Below are positions 8,396 to 17,926 of a stretch of DNA of 64,000 bases, piece by piece. The notes beneath the pieces were generated by a model. The model did not search any database. It worked only from the letters and a program-made list of their open reading frames with translations, and was not told where the DNA came from. Numbering within the stretch: position 1 is the first letter of the stretch; the number at the start of each line of letters is the position of its first letter. Position numbers and translations under genes: made by a program. Source of the stretch: JABMMZ01 sp040403495 (GTDB taxonomy: Bacteria > Bacteroidota > Bacteroidia > NS11-12g > UBA955); assembly GCA_040403495.1 (NCBI GenBank), contig JBBAKM010000002.1:1-64000 (forward strand), in the 5' to 3' direction.

Positions 8396-11300
8396 TTATT
8401 TTACTGTTTCAGTTGATATTTGTTTTTTTGATACACTGGCAAAAATGTAATACAAGCCTGGAATTATAATTACGCCAAACAAGGTTCCAAAAAGCATCCC
8501 TCCTGCTGCTGCGGTTCCTATAGTTCTATTTCCAATAGCTCCAGCACCACTTGCTAACATTAATGGGATTAAACCAGCAATAAAAGCAAAAGAGGTCATT
8601 AAAATGGGTCTTAACCTAGACTTAGAACCTTCAATGGCTGCTTCAAAAGGGGTTAATCCTTGCTTCTGTTTTAACACGGCAAATTCTACAATGAGGATGG
8701 CATTTTTACCCAATAAACCAATGAGCATTACCAAGGCTACTTGCGCATAAATATTATTTTCTAAGCCCAACACAAGGAGTAAAAAATAAGCTCCAAATAC
8801 GCCTGTAGGTAATGATAAAATAACAGGTAAAGGAAGTAAGAAACTCTCATATTGAGCCGCCAAAAGTAAGTAAACAAAGACGAGGCATATAATAAAGATA
8901 AAAATAGCTTGGTTACCAGCTAATATTTCATCGCGGGTCATGCCGCTCCAATCGAAAGCAAAACCTCTTGGTAGTTTTTCTGCACCTACTCTTTTTATGG
9001 CTTCTATGGCGTCACTACTGCTATATCCTGAAGCTGGTTCTCCATTTACCATTGCCGAAGTGTACATGTTGTAGCGCGTCAATTGTTCAGGACCGTATAT
9101 TCTCTCCATGTGTGCAAAAGCAGAGTAGGGAACCATTTCTCCTGATTTGTTTTTGGCAAATAATTTTAAAATATCTTGTGGTTGTGCGCGGTAATTGGGT
9201 TCGGCCTGAACCATTACTTTATACATTTGTCCAAATTTGATAAAATTGGTTGCATAAAAACTACCAATAAGTGATTGTAAATTATCCATAGCTTCTTCAA
9301 TGGATATTCCTTTTTGGGCCGCCATCTCTCTGTCGATATGAATAATGTATTGCGGAAAAGTGGCATCAAAAGATGTAAATGCCGATTTTATTTCTTTTTG
9401 CGCATTAAGTTCTTTCAAGAAATCATTGGTTACTTTTTGTGTGTATTGTAAATCTCCTTTTCCGGTTTTGTCTTGTACCCTAAATTCAAAACCACTCGCA
9501 TTTCCATAACCTGGAACGGCAGGTGGTGGAAAATATTGAATACTAGCATCGGTAATATGAGCTGTTTTTTCTTCAATTTGTTTAATTACTTCATTCACCG
9601 TTTCATCCCTATCACTCCATGGTTTTAAACTAATAGTACCCATACCAAAGGAGGCTCCTGAACCATCAGTTAACAAACTAAATCCTGCCAAAGACGAGAC
9701 AGATTCAATAGCAGGTATGTCTTTTATGGAACGTTGTATTTCGTCCATAACCTCTTCGGTTCGTTCTATGGTAGACCCCGCAGGTGTGGTAATGTTGGCA
9801 TAAATAGTTCCTTGATCTTCTGTTGGAATGAATCCTGTAGGAAGTAATTTACCTAAACCAATGGTGCCAATTACAAAGAACAAAAGCATGCCATAGGTTA
9901 CCACTTTTCTATTAATAATTTTACCCAAAAGTTTCATGTACTTGTTTGAAACCAATGTATATTTATTGTTAAATTGAGTGAAAAATTTATTTAATAAATT
10001 GGGTTTCTTTTTCTCATTGTGAGTATTTTTTAACATAATAGCACACAAAGCTGGCGTAAGGGTAAGGGCATTAATACCAGAAATAACAATAGCAATGGCC
10101 ATAGTGATAGAAAATTGTCTATAAAACACGCCAACGGGTCCATCCATAAAAGCAACAGGTATAAATACAGCTGACATTACAAGCGTAATAGCAACGATGG
10201 CACCGCTTATTTCTTTCATAGATTCTATGGTGGCTGTTTTTGCATCTAAATGCTCTTCTTCCATTTTGGCGTGTACTGCTTCCACTACCACAATGGCGTT
10301 ATCCACTACTATTCCAATGGCTAATACCAAAGCAAAAAGGGTTAATAAATTGATAGAAAAACCAAAGAGTTGCATAAAGAAAAACGTTCCTATTAACGAT
10401 ACGGGCACTGCTAATGCAGGAATTAAGGTTGAACGCCAATCTTGAAGAAAGATAAATACCACTAGGGCTACCAAAAGGAATGCTTCCAACAATGTTTTAA
10501 TTACTTCGCGAATGGAGGCATCTAAAAAGCGCGAAACATCATAACTAATAGTGTAATCCATGTTTGGCGGGAAGGTATTTTTTTTGAGTTCTGCTAGTTT
10601 GTTTTTTACATTGGCAATAACCTCACTGGCATTTGATCCGGGCCTTTGTTTCAGGATAATCGCTGCTGAGGGTTTACCATTTTCTTTAGATAACACATCA
10701 TAATCTAAAGAACCAAATTCAATTTCAGCCACGTCTTTTAATCTCAAGAATTCGCCACTCGCATTGGCTTTCAATACAATATTTTCGTAATCTTTTTTTT
10801 CTGTGTATTTGCCTGTGTATTTAATTACATACTGGAGGGATTGTGCATTTCTTCCAGAGCTTTCGCCTACTTTGCCTGGTGCAGCTTCTACGTTCTGACT
10901 TCGAAGGGCATCAATGACATCTGCAGCAGAAATTTCGTAAGCAGTTAGTCTATCCGGTTTAAGCCAAACACGCATAGAGTATTCTCTTTGTCCCATTATA
11001 TCGGCAAAGCCCACACCATTAATCCTTTTAAGCTCTGCCAAAACGTTGATATCAGCAAAGTTGTAAATAAACTTTTCGTCGAGAGTTGAGTCTGTAGTAA
11101 CTAAGTTAAGGTAAAGCAACATACTGTTTACCTCTTTTTCTGTTTGAACCCCAGCTTTAATTACTTCTTCGGGCATTTCATCTAAAACTGTGCTTACCCT
11201 GTTTTGTACGTTTACGGCTGCCACATCAGGGTCTGTGCCTACCTCAAAATAGACCTGAATAATACTGGTTCCATCATTTCCCGAAACAGAGGTCATATAA

Positions 11301-11527
11301 GTCATTCCGGGTACACCATTAATGGCTCGTTCAATGGGTGTTACTACCGCTTTGGCACACACTTCAGCATTGGCACCCGTATATTTGGTGGTAACAGTAA
11401 CAGCAGGTGGGGCAATGTCAGGGTATTGCGTAACAGGCAATTCGGTTAATGCCAATAAACCTAGCAATACTATAAATACCGATATTACAATAGATAATAC
11501 CGGCCTATGAATAAATTGTTCTATCAT
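8396..11527 (-). CDS. RND multidrug efflux transporter (HAE1 family, AcrB-like)
   Basis: The proton-driven inner-membrane pump of the tripartite system; 1043 residues, normal for the family. It has the N-terminal MIEQFIHRPVLS start, two large periplasmic loops and 12 transmembrane helices. The TM4 motif reads GIVVDNAIVVVE, with Asp409 followed by Asn410. AcrB has two aspartates there (Asp407, Asp408), so the second relay aspartate is Asn. The TM10 lysine is conserved (GLLGKNAILIVEF). The gene sits between the adaptor and channel genes with 8- to 9-base gaps. Family match argues for export of hydrophobic drugs, bile-salt-like compounds or lipids. Confidence 0.95.
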   Translation of the reverse strand: MIEQFIHRPVLSIVISVFIVLLGLLALTELPVTQYPDIAPPAVTVTTKYTGANAEVCAKAVVTPIERAINGVPGMTYMTSVSGNDGTSIIQVYFEVGTDPDVAAVNVQNRVSTVLDEMPEEVIKAGVQTEKEVNSMLLYLNLVTTDSTLDEKFIYNFADINVLAELKRINGVGFADIMGQREYSMRVWLKPDRLTAYEISAADVIDALRSQNVEAAPGKVGESSGRNAQSLQYVIKYTGKYTEKKDYENIVLKANASGEFLRLKDVAEIEFGSLDYDVLSKENGKPSAAIILKQRPGSNASEVIANVKNKLAELKKNTFPPNMDYTISYDVSRFLDASIREVIKTLLEAFLLVALVVFIFLQDWRSTLIPALAVPVSLIGTFFFMQLFGFSINLLTLFALVLAIGIVVDNAIVVVEAVHAKMEEEHLDAKTATIESMKEISGAIVAITLVMSAVFIPVAFMDGPVGVFYRQFSITMAIAIVISGINALTLTPALCAIMLKNTHNEKKKPNLLNKFFTQFNNKYTLVSNKYMKLLGKIINRKVVTYGMLLFFVIGTIGLGKLLPTGFIPTEDQGTIYANITTPAGSTIERTEEVMDEIQRSIKDIPAIESVSSLAGFSLLTDGSGASFGMGTISLKPWSDRDETVNEVIKQIEEKTAHITDASIQYFPPPAVPGYGNASGFEFRVQDKTGKGDLQYTQKVTNDFLKELNAQKEIKSAFTSFDATFPQYIIHIDREMAAQKGISIEEAMDNLQSLIGSFYATNFIKFGQMYKVMVQAEPNYRAQPQDILKLFAKNKSGEMVPYSAFAHMERIYGPEQLTRYNMYTSAMVNGEPASGYSSSDAIEAIKRVGAEKLPRGFAFDWSGMTRDEILAGNQAIFIFIICLVFVYLLLAAQYESFLLPLPVILSLPTGVFGAYFLLLVLGLENNIYAQVALVMLIGLLGKNAILIVEFAVLKQKQGLTPFEAAIEGSKSRLRPILMTSFAFIAGLIPLMLASGAGAIGNRTIGTAAAGGMLFGTLFGVIIIPGLYYIFASVSKKQISTETVK

Positions 11528-11535
11528 GGTTTTGT

Positions 11536-12648
11536 TTATTGAGATTGTAGGGTTTTAATAATAGAAGGCATACCAACCATGTCGGGTGTAATTTGGTCGC
11601 CATCCTTTACATTCTGTATGCCTTCATATAATATTACATCAGAGGTACTTAAACCACTAGCTACCACAAAAAGATGTGGTAAGCGCATACTTATAGTGAT
11701 ATTTCTAGCGTTTATTTTACCTGTTTTATCTACGGTAAATACATAAAGTTTATCTTGAATTTCAAAGGTTGCTTTCTGTGGAATTAACAAAGCATTTTTA
11801 AGTTCATTTTTAATAAGCACTTTGGCAGAGGAACCGTGTTTTAATATGAGTTCTGGGTTTGGAAAAATAGCTCTAAATGCAATAGTTCCTGTATTTTTGT
11901 CAAACTCTCCTTCTATAGTTTGTATTTTACCAGAATGTTTATGGATTGAGTTATCAGCCAATTGAAGCAAAATATCCTGCTCAGCTACTTTTTTATTGAT
12001 GTAATTTAAGTATTCTTTTTCAGAGACATTAAAATAGGCATAAACTTGTTTATTGTTGGAAAGAGTAGTCAGTAATGTGCCTTCATCTATCAGACTTCCT
12101 ACTTTGTATGGAATTCTGTTAATGGCACCATCAAAAGGAGCTGTAATTTTGGTGTAAGATAAATGGAGTTTAGCACTTGCCTCGTGAGATTTTGCTTCTT
12201 CTACTTTGGCCTCTAAAGCTTCTAAATTGGCCTCTGCTTTCTCCAACTCGGTTTTGGATACTATCTTTTTTTCGAACAATAATTTCTTATTTTGAAGTTC
12301 TAATTGTGCTGTTCGCATTTCTGCAATTGCAGATTTAACTTGTGCTTTAGCTTTAAGAAGTTCTTCAATGTATGAGGAACTACTTAAACTAAACATTAGC
12401 TGACCCGCACTAACATTTTTGCCTTCATCTAAGTGGATTTTTTCTATAAATCCTTTTACTCGGTTTCTTATCTCTATATTTTGAACCGATTGTATTTCTG
12501 CAATATACTCACTGTTATAGCTAGTATCATACATTATTGGTTGTGTAACGGGGTATTTGGTAAGCGTTTTATTGTCTTCACCATTGTTATTGCAGGCTGA
12601 CAGTATACACATGACAGCGCACAAAGCGATCATTGAAAAATTTTTCAT
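11536..12648 (-). CDS. RND efflux periplasmic adaptor (membrane fusion lipoprotein)
   Basis: The periplasmic bridge between the RND pump and outer-membrane channel. 370 residues; lipoprotein signal with Cys19 (CILSAC). The lipoyl-like halves flank an alpha-helical hairpin at about residues 75-150 rich in Ala, Glu and Lys. The barrel-sandwich motif ITAPFDGAINRIPYKVGSLI is followed by the beta-barrel domain. It is the first gene of the efflux trio. A small secreted protein precedes it by 60 bp on the same strand and may share its promoter. Confidence 0.93.
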   Translation of the reverse strand: MKNFSMIALCAVMCILSACNNNGEDNKTLTKYPVTQPIMYDTSYNSEYIAEIQSVQNIEIRNRVKGFIEKIHLDEGKNVSAGQLMFSLSSSSYIEELLKAKAQVKSAIAEMRTAQLELQNKKLLFEKKIVSKTELEKAEANLEALEAKVEEAKSHEASAKLHLSYTKITAPFDGAINRIPYKVGSLIDEGTLLTTLSNNKQVYAYFNVSEKEYLNYINKKVAEQDILLQLADNSIHKHSGKIQTIEGEFDKNTGTIAFRAIFPNPELILKHGSSAKVLIKNELKNALLIPQKATFEIQDKLYVFTVDKTGKINARNITISMRLPHLFVVASGLSTSDVILYEGIQNVKDGDQITPDMVGMPSIIKTLQSQ

Positions 12649-12708
12649 TAATTATTAAAAGTGGGGGTTGTTTTTTGGGATAAAATAAGTTCTGGTTCGA
12701 AACTAATT

Positions 12709-13065
12709 TTATGCCTTTGGCGGTGGGATAATAATACCCAAGGATTCGTTAGAAGGCTTTTTAATATTCTTGTTACTTTTCTTCTTAACTCGAATTGCCT
12801 TTAAAACAAAATGCACCGTTTTTTTAGTAAACAACATTTCTTTTTCAGAAACTTCTTCGTAATCAGAATGTTCTTCCATTTCATTCTCCTCTGTTGGAAA
12901 AGCTGGATTTTCTGTACTGTTTAATTCCACCATATTTTCTACTTGTACATTCAGCGATATTACATCAACTTTATTTAGCTCAATAGTTTGAGCATTTGCA
13001 CAAATTAATTGTACAATTGTAAAAAGTAATACTAACGCTATTGTTTTGGTAGTAATAAATTTCAA
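12709..13065 (-). CDS. Small secreted protein of unknown function
   Basis: 118 residues with a clear N-terminal signal peptide ending near CANAQ at residue 26. An acidic central part (EENEMEEHSDYEEVSEKE) and a lysine-rich C-terminal tail ending in PPPKA follow. I do not recognise the family. It lies 60 bp upstream of the efflux adaptor on the same strand, with a candidate promoter at 13092-13127, so it may be the leading gene of the efflux transcription unit. The charge segregation suggests a periplasmic partner or ion-binding role, but nothing more can be said. Confidence 0.6.
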   Translation of the reverse strand: MKFITTKTIALVLLFTIVQLICANAQTIELNKVDVISLNVQVENMVELNSTENPAFPTEENEMEEHSDYEEVSEKEMLFTKKTVHFVLKAIRVKKKSNKNIKKPSNESLGIIIPPPKA

Positions 13066-13091
13066 AACGGATTTGATTTTTTATTTGAGCA

Positions 13092-13127
13092 CAAAATTAG
13101 ATAACTTTATTTGATTTTAAAATCAAA
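13092..13127 (-). promoter_or_regulatory. Candidate promoter for small secreted protein and efflux operon
   Basis: On the minus strand a perfect -7 element TAATTTTG lies at 13092-13099, with a TTTG at 13124-13127, spacing 24 bases. This is slightly longer than the usual 17-23. The leader to the ATG at 13065 would be about 20 bases. Confidence 0.45.
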
Positions 13128-13155
13128 ATTTTACAATTAATAAAATGTTAAAAAG

Positions 13156-13183
13156 AAAGCCCAACACATAAGTCGGGCTTTTT
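13156..13183 (-). terminator. Terminator downstream of the lipid operon
   Basis: A stem of AAAGCCC (13156-13162) and GGGCTTT (13175-13181) is flanked by As on the left and Ts on the right, so it can act in both directions. It lies about 255 bases beyond the last gene of the seven-gene operon and just upstream of the small secreted protein gene. It would insulate the two units. Confidence 0.6.
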
Positions 13184-13439
13184 GAACTAAGCATTATTAA
13201 ACTAGTTCTATCTGTATTTTCAGTTGTTAACCTTTCGCCCATCCATTATGTAATTGAAAATTTAATACCGGAGGCAAGTACACTTATATCAAAACGGTAA
13301 GTGTATACATCTGAAGATTGAAAGTCTATTTTGATTTGTTCTATGTTTTTTACATTAACACCATAAATGGTAATTTCTGTAAGACCACCCTTGTTCAGAA
13401 ATTCAAACAATTAACCAAACCAGTCTCAATTTGCCCAAT
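13184..13439. other. Non-coding spacer between lipid operon and small secreted protein
   Basis: I see no convincing gene here. The only structure noted is an 8-bp stem, AATTTCTG at 13372-13379 with CAGAAATT at 13396-13403, 37 bases beyond the desaturase stop codon. It could be a 3'-end hairpin of the operon mRNA. Confidence 0.4.
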
Positions 13440-14555
13440 TTACAAAGTTACCAAAGAGGGGCTTGCCGAAGTTGGATTTCCTAAATGTTTCATCATGCCT
13501 GCATGGGTTTTTATAGCACCCCAAAATGTTTTGATATGATAGTAAGGTAAATTAAATTCTGTTGCTGTTTCTTTTAGAATCTTAGAAATGGCAGGATAGT
13601 GAACATGGCAAATATTAGGGAAAAGATGATGTTCTGCCTGATAATTTAATCCGCCAAGATACCATGAAAACCAACGGCTTCCTGTTGCAAAATTGCATGA
13701 AGTTTGTAATTGGTGAACGGCCCAAGCATTTTCAATAGTCCCACTAGAATCAGGCAAAGGGTATTGACACTCGGGCATAATATGCGCTGTTATAAATACT
13801 AGTGTTAAAAAAAAGCCTACCGAGAGTTGCATGGCAATAAAACACAATAATGTTTGCCACCATGGAAGTGCGGAAAAAACCATAGGAATAATGAGAAAAA
13901 GACTGAAGTATCCAATTTTCCATAAGACCAATTCTTGTTTTAATTTATCGTACGATTTTTTATAGGGTTTTAGTAAGCCCATGTCACGGTATTTCTTAAG
14001 TCTTACAAAATCAGTGGAAATAGCCCAAACTATAGTTTGCAGTGTGTAAAAAGGCCAAGCATATAAATGTTGATAGCGATGCCAAGGCAATAATTTTTGG
14101 TGAGGAGAAAATCGAAATATTTTACCTCCATGTAAGCTGTCATCATGACCTTCAATATTGGTAAAGGTATGATGAAGGACATTGTGTTGAATTTTCCAAT
14201 TGATGTGACTGACTCCAAAAAAATTACTGATTAGTCCCATGTAATGATTGGTTCGATGATTGCGCGAAAAGGCACCGTGATTGGCATCATGCATTATATT
14301 TAGCCCGCCACCTGCCATGCCTGCACCCATTAATAACCACAAACCTAAAATGGGTAACAATGTATCAAAAACATTAATAATAATGAGTATCCAAGGCACA
14401 AAGTATAATGCCAATATAAAGATGGTTTTGATACTTAATTCTCTATTGCCAAAACGGTCTTTTCCTGTTTCAGAAAAATAGGAGTCAACCCTACTTTTTA
14501 GTGTATTTACAAAATCAGTTTGGTTGTTTGAATTGAATTTCAGTGCTTTTTGCAT
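13440..14555 (-). CDS. Fatty-acid desaturase, acyl-CoA/front-end type
   Basis: A membrane di-iron desaturase of 371 residues. All three histidine boxes are present: HDANH at residues 89-93, HNVLHH at 124-129, and the QAEHH box (Gln306 to His310) that replaces the first histidine with glutamine. That glutamine variant is the hallmark of linoleoyl-CoA and front-end desaturases. No cytochrome b5 domain is fused, so an external electron donor is needed. It is the last gene of the seven-gene minus-strand operon, 14 bases after the other desaturase. The substrate could be an acyl chain of the operon's lipid product; this is inference. Confidence 0.9.
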   Translation of the reverse strand: MQKALKFNSNNQTDFVNTLKSRVDSYFSETGKDRFGNRELSIKTIFILALYFVPWILIIINVFDTLLPILGLWLLMGAGMAGGGLNIMHDANHGAFSRNHRTNHYMGLISNFFGVSHINWKIQHNVLHHTFTNIEGHDDSLHGGKIFRFSPHQKLLPWHRYQHLYAWPFYTLQTIVWAISTDFVRLKKYRDMGLLKPYKKSYDKLKQELVLWKIGYFSLFLIIPMVFSALPWWQTLLCFIAMQLSVGFFLTLVFITAHIMPECQYPLPDSSGTIENAWAVHQLQTSCNFATGSRWFSWYLGGLNYQAEHHLFPNICHVHYPAISKILKETATEFNLPYYHIKTFWGAIKTHAGMMKHLGNPTSASPSLVTL

Positions 14556-14569
14556 GAATAATGTTTCTT

Positions 14570-15523
14570 TTATTTTTTAATAGGGTCTTTTACCCCAATT
14601 TTTTTGGAAGAAGTTTTAAATACAAAATCAAGACCACTCATTCTTTTTGCTTCTTTTAAATAGTCCGAAAATTTAACAGCATTGGGGGTGTCTTTTTGTA
14701 TTTTATTTAAGTGATAAGCGGGTAATCCAGGGTAGGCGTGGTGTAGTTCGTGTAGGTTGAAGTTGAAATAGAAAAATCGTGCAATTGTTTGGTTAATTTT
14801 CAAACTTCTGGTGTATGGAATTTGCTCTGCATAGCGAAGTGGCTTAACTTCATTGCCATTGGATAATGGGATTTCTATGTGTGAATGTTGGCTTAATATA
14901 AAGACATCGCTAATCATTAAACTAATAAGATAGGCAGGCCCAAGTGTTTTTAATATCAAGGGCGAGTAAAATGCCAATAACAACGCATATAAACCAAGTA
15001 ATAGGGCCATGTTTAGGAAAACAGGCTTTAACTGATTGGCAGGTAAGTGGCGTTTTATTTTGGAGATATTCCAATAATTATAGCGGTATCCAATGGTGAA
15101 AAGGGGCATCCAAAATTTCCAACTAACATTGATGAGGATTTTACTAAACATAGAAAATTTAGGGGAGACTGTATCTTCAGTGCTAGGATCTTTGTCTCTA
15201 TAGCCTGTCCATCGGTGGTGTAAGTTATGCATACTTGTCCAGTTTTTGAATGGAATAATGGTTACGACAGAAAAAAAATGACCAAATAAAACATTCAATC
15301 TCCGACTTTTAAAAAAACTAAAATGTCCTGTCTCGTGGAGTAAAATAAAACATTGAAAAAAGAATATACCAAGCAATAATTGTGAAACGAAATAGCCCAA
15401 ACTGAACACAGGGTTTTTTGACAAATAAAGGCCACAAACACACAATCCTGCGGGTAATAGTAAGTACAAAAAAGCACTTTGATTGCTTGATTTAAAATCT
15501 TTAAGTGGGAATTGTATTTTCAT
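14570..15523 (-). CDS. Membrane fatty-acid desaturase/hydroxylase family protein
   Basis: 317 residues with hydrophobic helices and the di-iron histidine boxes HETGH (63-67), HNLHH (99-103), HSH (214-216) and HELHH (259-263). The family includes fatty-acid desaturases and carotenoid hydroxylases and ketolases; the boxes alone do not separate them. The third box carries histidine, not glutamine, so it differs from its downstream neighbour. Its start overlaps the acyltransferase stop by 4 bases (ATGA), indicating translational coupling in the operon. Confidence 0.85.
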   Translation of the reverse strand: MKIQFPLKDFKSSNQSAFLYLLLPAGLCVCGLYLSKNPVFSLGYFVSQLLLGIFFFQCFILLHETGHFSFFKSRRLNVLFGHFFSVVTIIPFKNWTSMHNLHHRWTGYRDKDPSTEDTVSPKFSMFSKILINVSWKFWMPLFTIGYRYNYWNISKIKRHLPANQLKPVFLNMALLLGLYALLLAFYSPLILKTLGPAYLISLMISDVFILSQHSHIEIPLSNGNEVKPLRYAEQIPYTRSLKINQTIARFFYFNFNLHELHHAYPGLPAYHLNKIQKDTPNAVKFSDYLKEAKRMSGLDFVFKTSSKKIGVKDPIKK

Positions 15524-16266
15524 TCTGAATAAAGCTTATTGTAATGTTCAAATTTTGCAACAAATAGGCTGCGAACTGCTTCTTTATTTTCATCAAGATT
15601 TTGCAATGTCCAGCCCTTTGTACTAATAGTTTCCATAGGTTCAATAAGGATAGTTCCTCTTTTGAAATAACGGTATTTATTAAATGGATTAGAAGCTTCG
15701 GGAACCCATATAAACAAAGGAATTATGTTCAATTGACAAACTGTTGCCATGTGGTACACGCCTTTGTTGAATTTATCAATGTGGTGTTTGTGTTCATGAA
15801 CCCCTTCCGATGATCCCGCTATGTTGAAATTTTTGGCCATTATTTCCTTTTCAATTTTTTCAAAATAAGCCAATCGCCTTTTCTTATGTTTTTTTTGAGG
15901 AATATAAGAAACGCCAATACCAAGTGCAACCAGTGTAACGGGTAATATTTTTATAGTTTTCTCAGAAAGCATAAAACGAGTGTTGTTTAACCCCAATGCA
16001 GTAAGTGCAAAAATATCCAAATAGGAATTGTGATTGAATGAAATAAAAACAGGTTGATTGGGGAGTTCTAGTTTTTTAGGAATGTCTAGTTTTATACCAA
16101 CGAGTGACATGGTTAATTTGGAAATAAATGGCATGACATACATGCGATTAAAAGGCAATAAATATCCCAATGATACAATTCTTAATGTAAATATCACGAT
16201 GCCACAAACAGTTAGCATTGTAAAAATTATAAAGAGTTGATACAGGTTTTTTAAGGAAGTTTGCAT
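15520..16266 (-). CDS. PlsC-like 1-acylglycerol-3-phosphate acyltransferase family protein
   Basis: 248 residues with an N-terminal membrane helix. The acyltransferase motif I HNSYLD carries His79 and Asp84 in the HxxxxD spacing used for catalysis. A degenerate motif III reads AGSSEGVHEHK where PlsC proteins usually have FPEGTRS. It would transfer an acyl group to a hydroxyl of a lipid acceptor. The motif III departure suggests an acceptor other than ordinary lysophosphatidate. The gene overlaps the upstream methyltransferase by 16 bases. Confidence 0.85.
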   Translation of the reverse strand: MQTSLKNLYQLFIIFTMLTVCGIVIFTLRIVSLGYLLPFNRMYVMPFISKLTMSLVGIKLDIPKKLELPNQPVFISFNHNSYLDIFALTALGLNNTRFMLSEKTIKILPVTLVALGIGVSYIPQKKHKKRRLAYFEKIEKEIMAKNFNIAGSSEGVHEHKHHIDKFNKGVYHMATVCQLNIIPLFIWVPEASNPFNKYRYFKRGTILIEPMETISTKGWTLQNLDENKEAVRSLFVAKFEHYNKLYSE

Positions 16267-17225
16267 ACTATAGTTTGCATTGAAAGGTTAAGTTTTTTAT
16301 GAAACCAAAGAATGGGGGTTAATAAGAATTGCCCAAGAAAGTAAGGAAAAATGATTTTTTCTAAATTCAGTTTTTTGCCAATAAGTTTAAAATAAGTTCC
16401 CGTAAAAAGATAAAAATATGGAGGAAAAGCACCCCAAGGTAAATAGGATTCAATTTTAAATCCATGTTTTTCGAGCATGCTTAACAATGCTTTTTTGTCA
16501 TAAAGTGCAGTGTGTTGTGGCGCTTGAACACCAGGCCAACGGTTGCCAAAAAGTTTGAAACTAAGGGAGTCTAATCGAGGCACTTCTATCACTAAATAAC
16601 CATCTTTTTTAATTACCTTTTTTACCATTTCTAATGAGCGATTAGGGTCATAATCGTGTTCAAAAAAATGCCACATGGTAATCAAGTCAAATTGATTTTC
16701 TTTCATCTCTTGTTCATAAAAAAGACCTTGATAAAAGTGAATATTCTCAAAACCAGGATAGCTCAAATCTTCTTTAAAATCAACACCACTTATGTCACTG
16801 CCATATTTTTTGTTCATGTGTAGCAAAAATGTTCCAACAGCACATCCAACATCAAGTATTTTAGTTTCCTTATTGCAGCGTATATATTTTGAAACTAATT
16901 TATCTTTTTCACGGTCGTGCTTATTCATTGCATGTTCGTACAAAGGCGTAAGAATACCCCAGTTTTTTTTCTTTCGATGCGCTATGTATTCCGAGTCGTA
17001 AAAGGGTTTTATTTGTTCTACAGGTAAACGCGGGTTTTGGTACACCAATTCACAATCGCTACATTTTATGTAATTAAAACGGCCTTCTTTGCCCGTTAGG
17101 TCGTCTTCGCCAATCAGAAAATGAGTACACTTGTTACTTCCACACACGTAACACGCTATGGTTTCAAATTCTAAGTGTTCAGGATTTCCAAATTCTTTGA
17201 TGTGGCTGTTTGGGTTGTATGTCAT
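16251..17225 (-). CDS. Class I SAM-dependent methyltransferase with N-terminal zinc ribbon
   Basis: 324 residues. The N terminus has two CxxC pairs (Cys25/Cys28 and Cys55/Cys58) forming a probable zinc ribbon, followed by YQNPR. The Rossmann-fold methyltransferase domain has SAM motif I ILDVGCAVGTF and motif ITMWHFFEHDYDP. A C-terminal hydrophobic region of about 60 residues may associate with membrane. Such proteins methylate sugars, quinones or lipid head groups; the substrate is unknown. It overlaps the UbiA-like gene by 4 bases. Confidence 0.85.
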   Translation of the reverse strand: MTYNPNSHIKEFGNPEHLEFETIACYVCGSNKCTHFLIGEDDLTGKEGRFNYIKCSDCELVYQNPRLPVEQIKPFYDSEYIAHRKKKNWGILTPLYEHAMNKHDREKDKLVSKYIRCNKETKILDVGCAVGTFLLHMNKKYGSDISGVDFKEDLSYPGFENIHFYQGLFYEQEMKENQFDLITMWHFFEHDYDPNRSLEMVKKVIKKDGYLVIEVPRLDSLSFKLFGNRWPGVQAPQHTALYDKKALLSMLEKHGFKIESYLPWGAFPPYFYLFTGTYFKLIGKKLNLEKIIFPYFLGQFLLTPILWFHKKLNLSMQTIVCKLP

Positions 17226-17926
17226 AATGATAAATGAATAAGTTTGAGGATTAGTAAATTAGCTAGTAAAAGATATGAGGCATGTCGGTATTGAATAGCC
17301 ATTGCTACTATAGTTATGGCGAGTCCAATAGCAGGAAAAACATAAAATAATGTGCTGTTTTGGGAATAAAAAACGGCAAAAACTAAGACAAGAGTAGGGT
17401 AAATCAATTTTCTACTAAAGGGAGCTTGTGGTTCGCTAGCATGGTCGAAAGCAAACATGGCAAGAAACATCATTAAGCCTAATAAAATATTGCCATTACA
17501 AATTAAACTTACTATAAAAGCATACTTAATAAGTGGTAAAATAAATCGCCCTTTTTCATACTTAAAAAACAGCAAATATAGTAGATGATTGCTAATAAAG
17601 AAGGCAACCAAAAGCACAGTATTGCTTGTGTTATTCCAATGTAAAAGAACTGCGATAATTGATGTAACGATTAAACTTTTGGTTAAATCCGCTTTATTTT
17701 CTTTCAGGGTGTAATCGCGGTTCGGTTTACCAAAATCAAAAGCTGCATTTTTCAAATCGTCATAGAGTCGCATGCTAAACAAAAAAACAAGAATTTGAAT
17801 TAGTACATAAGCATCGATAATCCCAAATTCGATGTTGTTTTTAGACAACAAAAGTATCAGAACAGAGAGGCTTAAAAAGGGCCAAATCTTAAATCTTTGT
17901 TGTCTATATTTAAGCAGCTTATTCAT
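17222..17926 (-). CDS. Short UbiA-like prenyltransferase homologue
   Basis: 234 residues, nearly all hydrophobic, with about 7-8 membrane helices. The segment RLYDDLKNAAFDFGKPNRDY (residues 53-72) matches the first aspartate-rich motif of the UbiA superfamily (NDxxDxxxD, then P-x-R). A second acidic motif, FDHASEP, occupies the expected place in the C-terminal half. UbiA enzymes transfer isoprenoid chains from prenyl diphosphate to quinone, haem or glycerol-phosphate acceptors. It is shorter than the usual 280-300 residues and its second motif is weak, so activity is uncertain. It overlaps the dikinase gene by 8 bases. Confidence 0.7.
   Translation of the reverse strand: MNKLLKYRQQRFKIWPFLSLSVLILLLSKNNIEFGIIDAYVLIQILVFLFSMRLYDDLKNAAFDFGKPNRDYTLKENKADLTKSLIVTSIIAVLLHWNNTSNTVLLVAFFISNHLLYLLFFKYEKGRFILPLIKYAFIVSLICNGNILLGLMMFLAMFAFDHASEPQAPFSRKLIYPTLVLVFAVFYSQNSTLFYVFPAIGLAITIVAMAIQYRHASYLLLANLLILKLIHLSL

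Noticed and set aside
13318..13539. 73-residue plus-strand frame at the end of the desaturase gene
   Set aside because: Overlaps the desaturase C terminus on the opposite strand and has no recognisable features.
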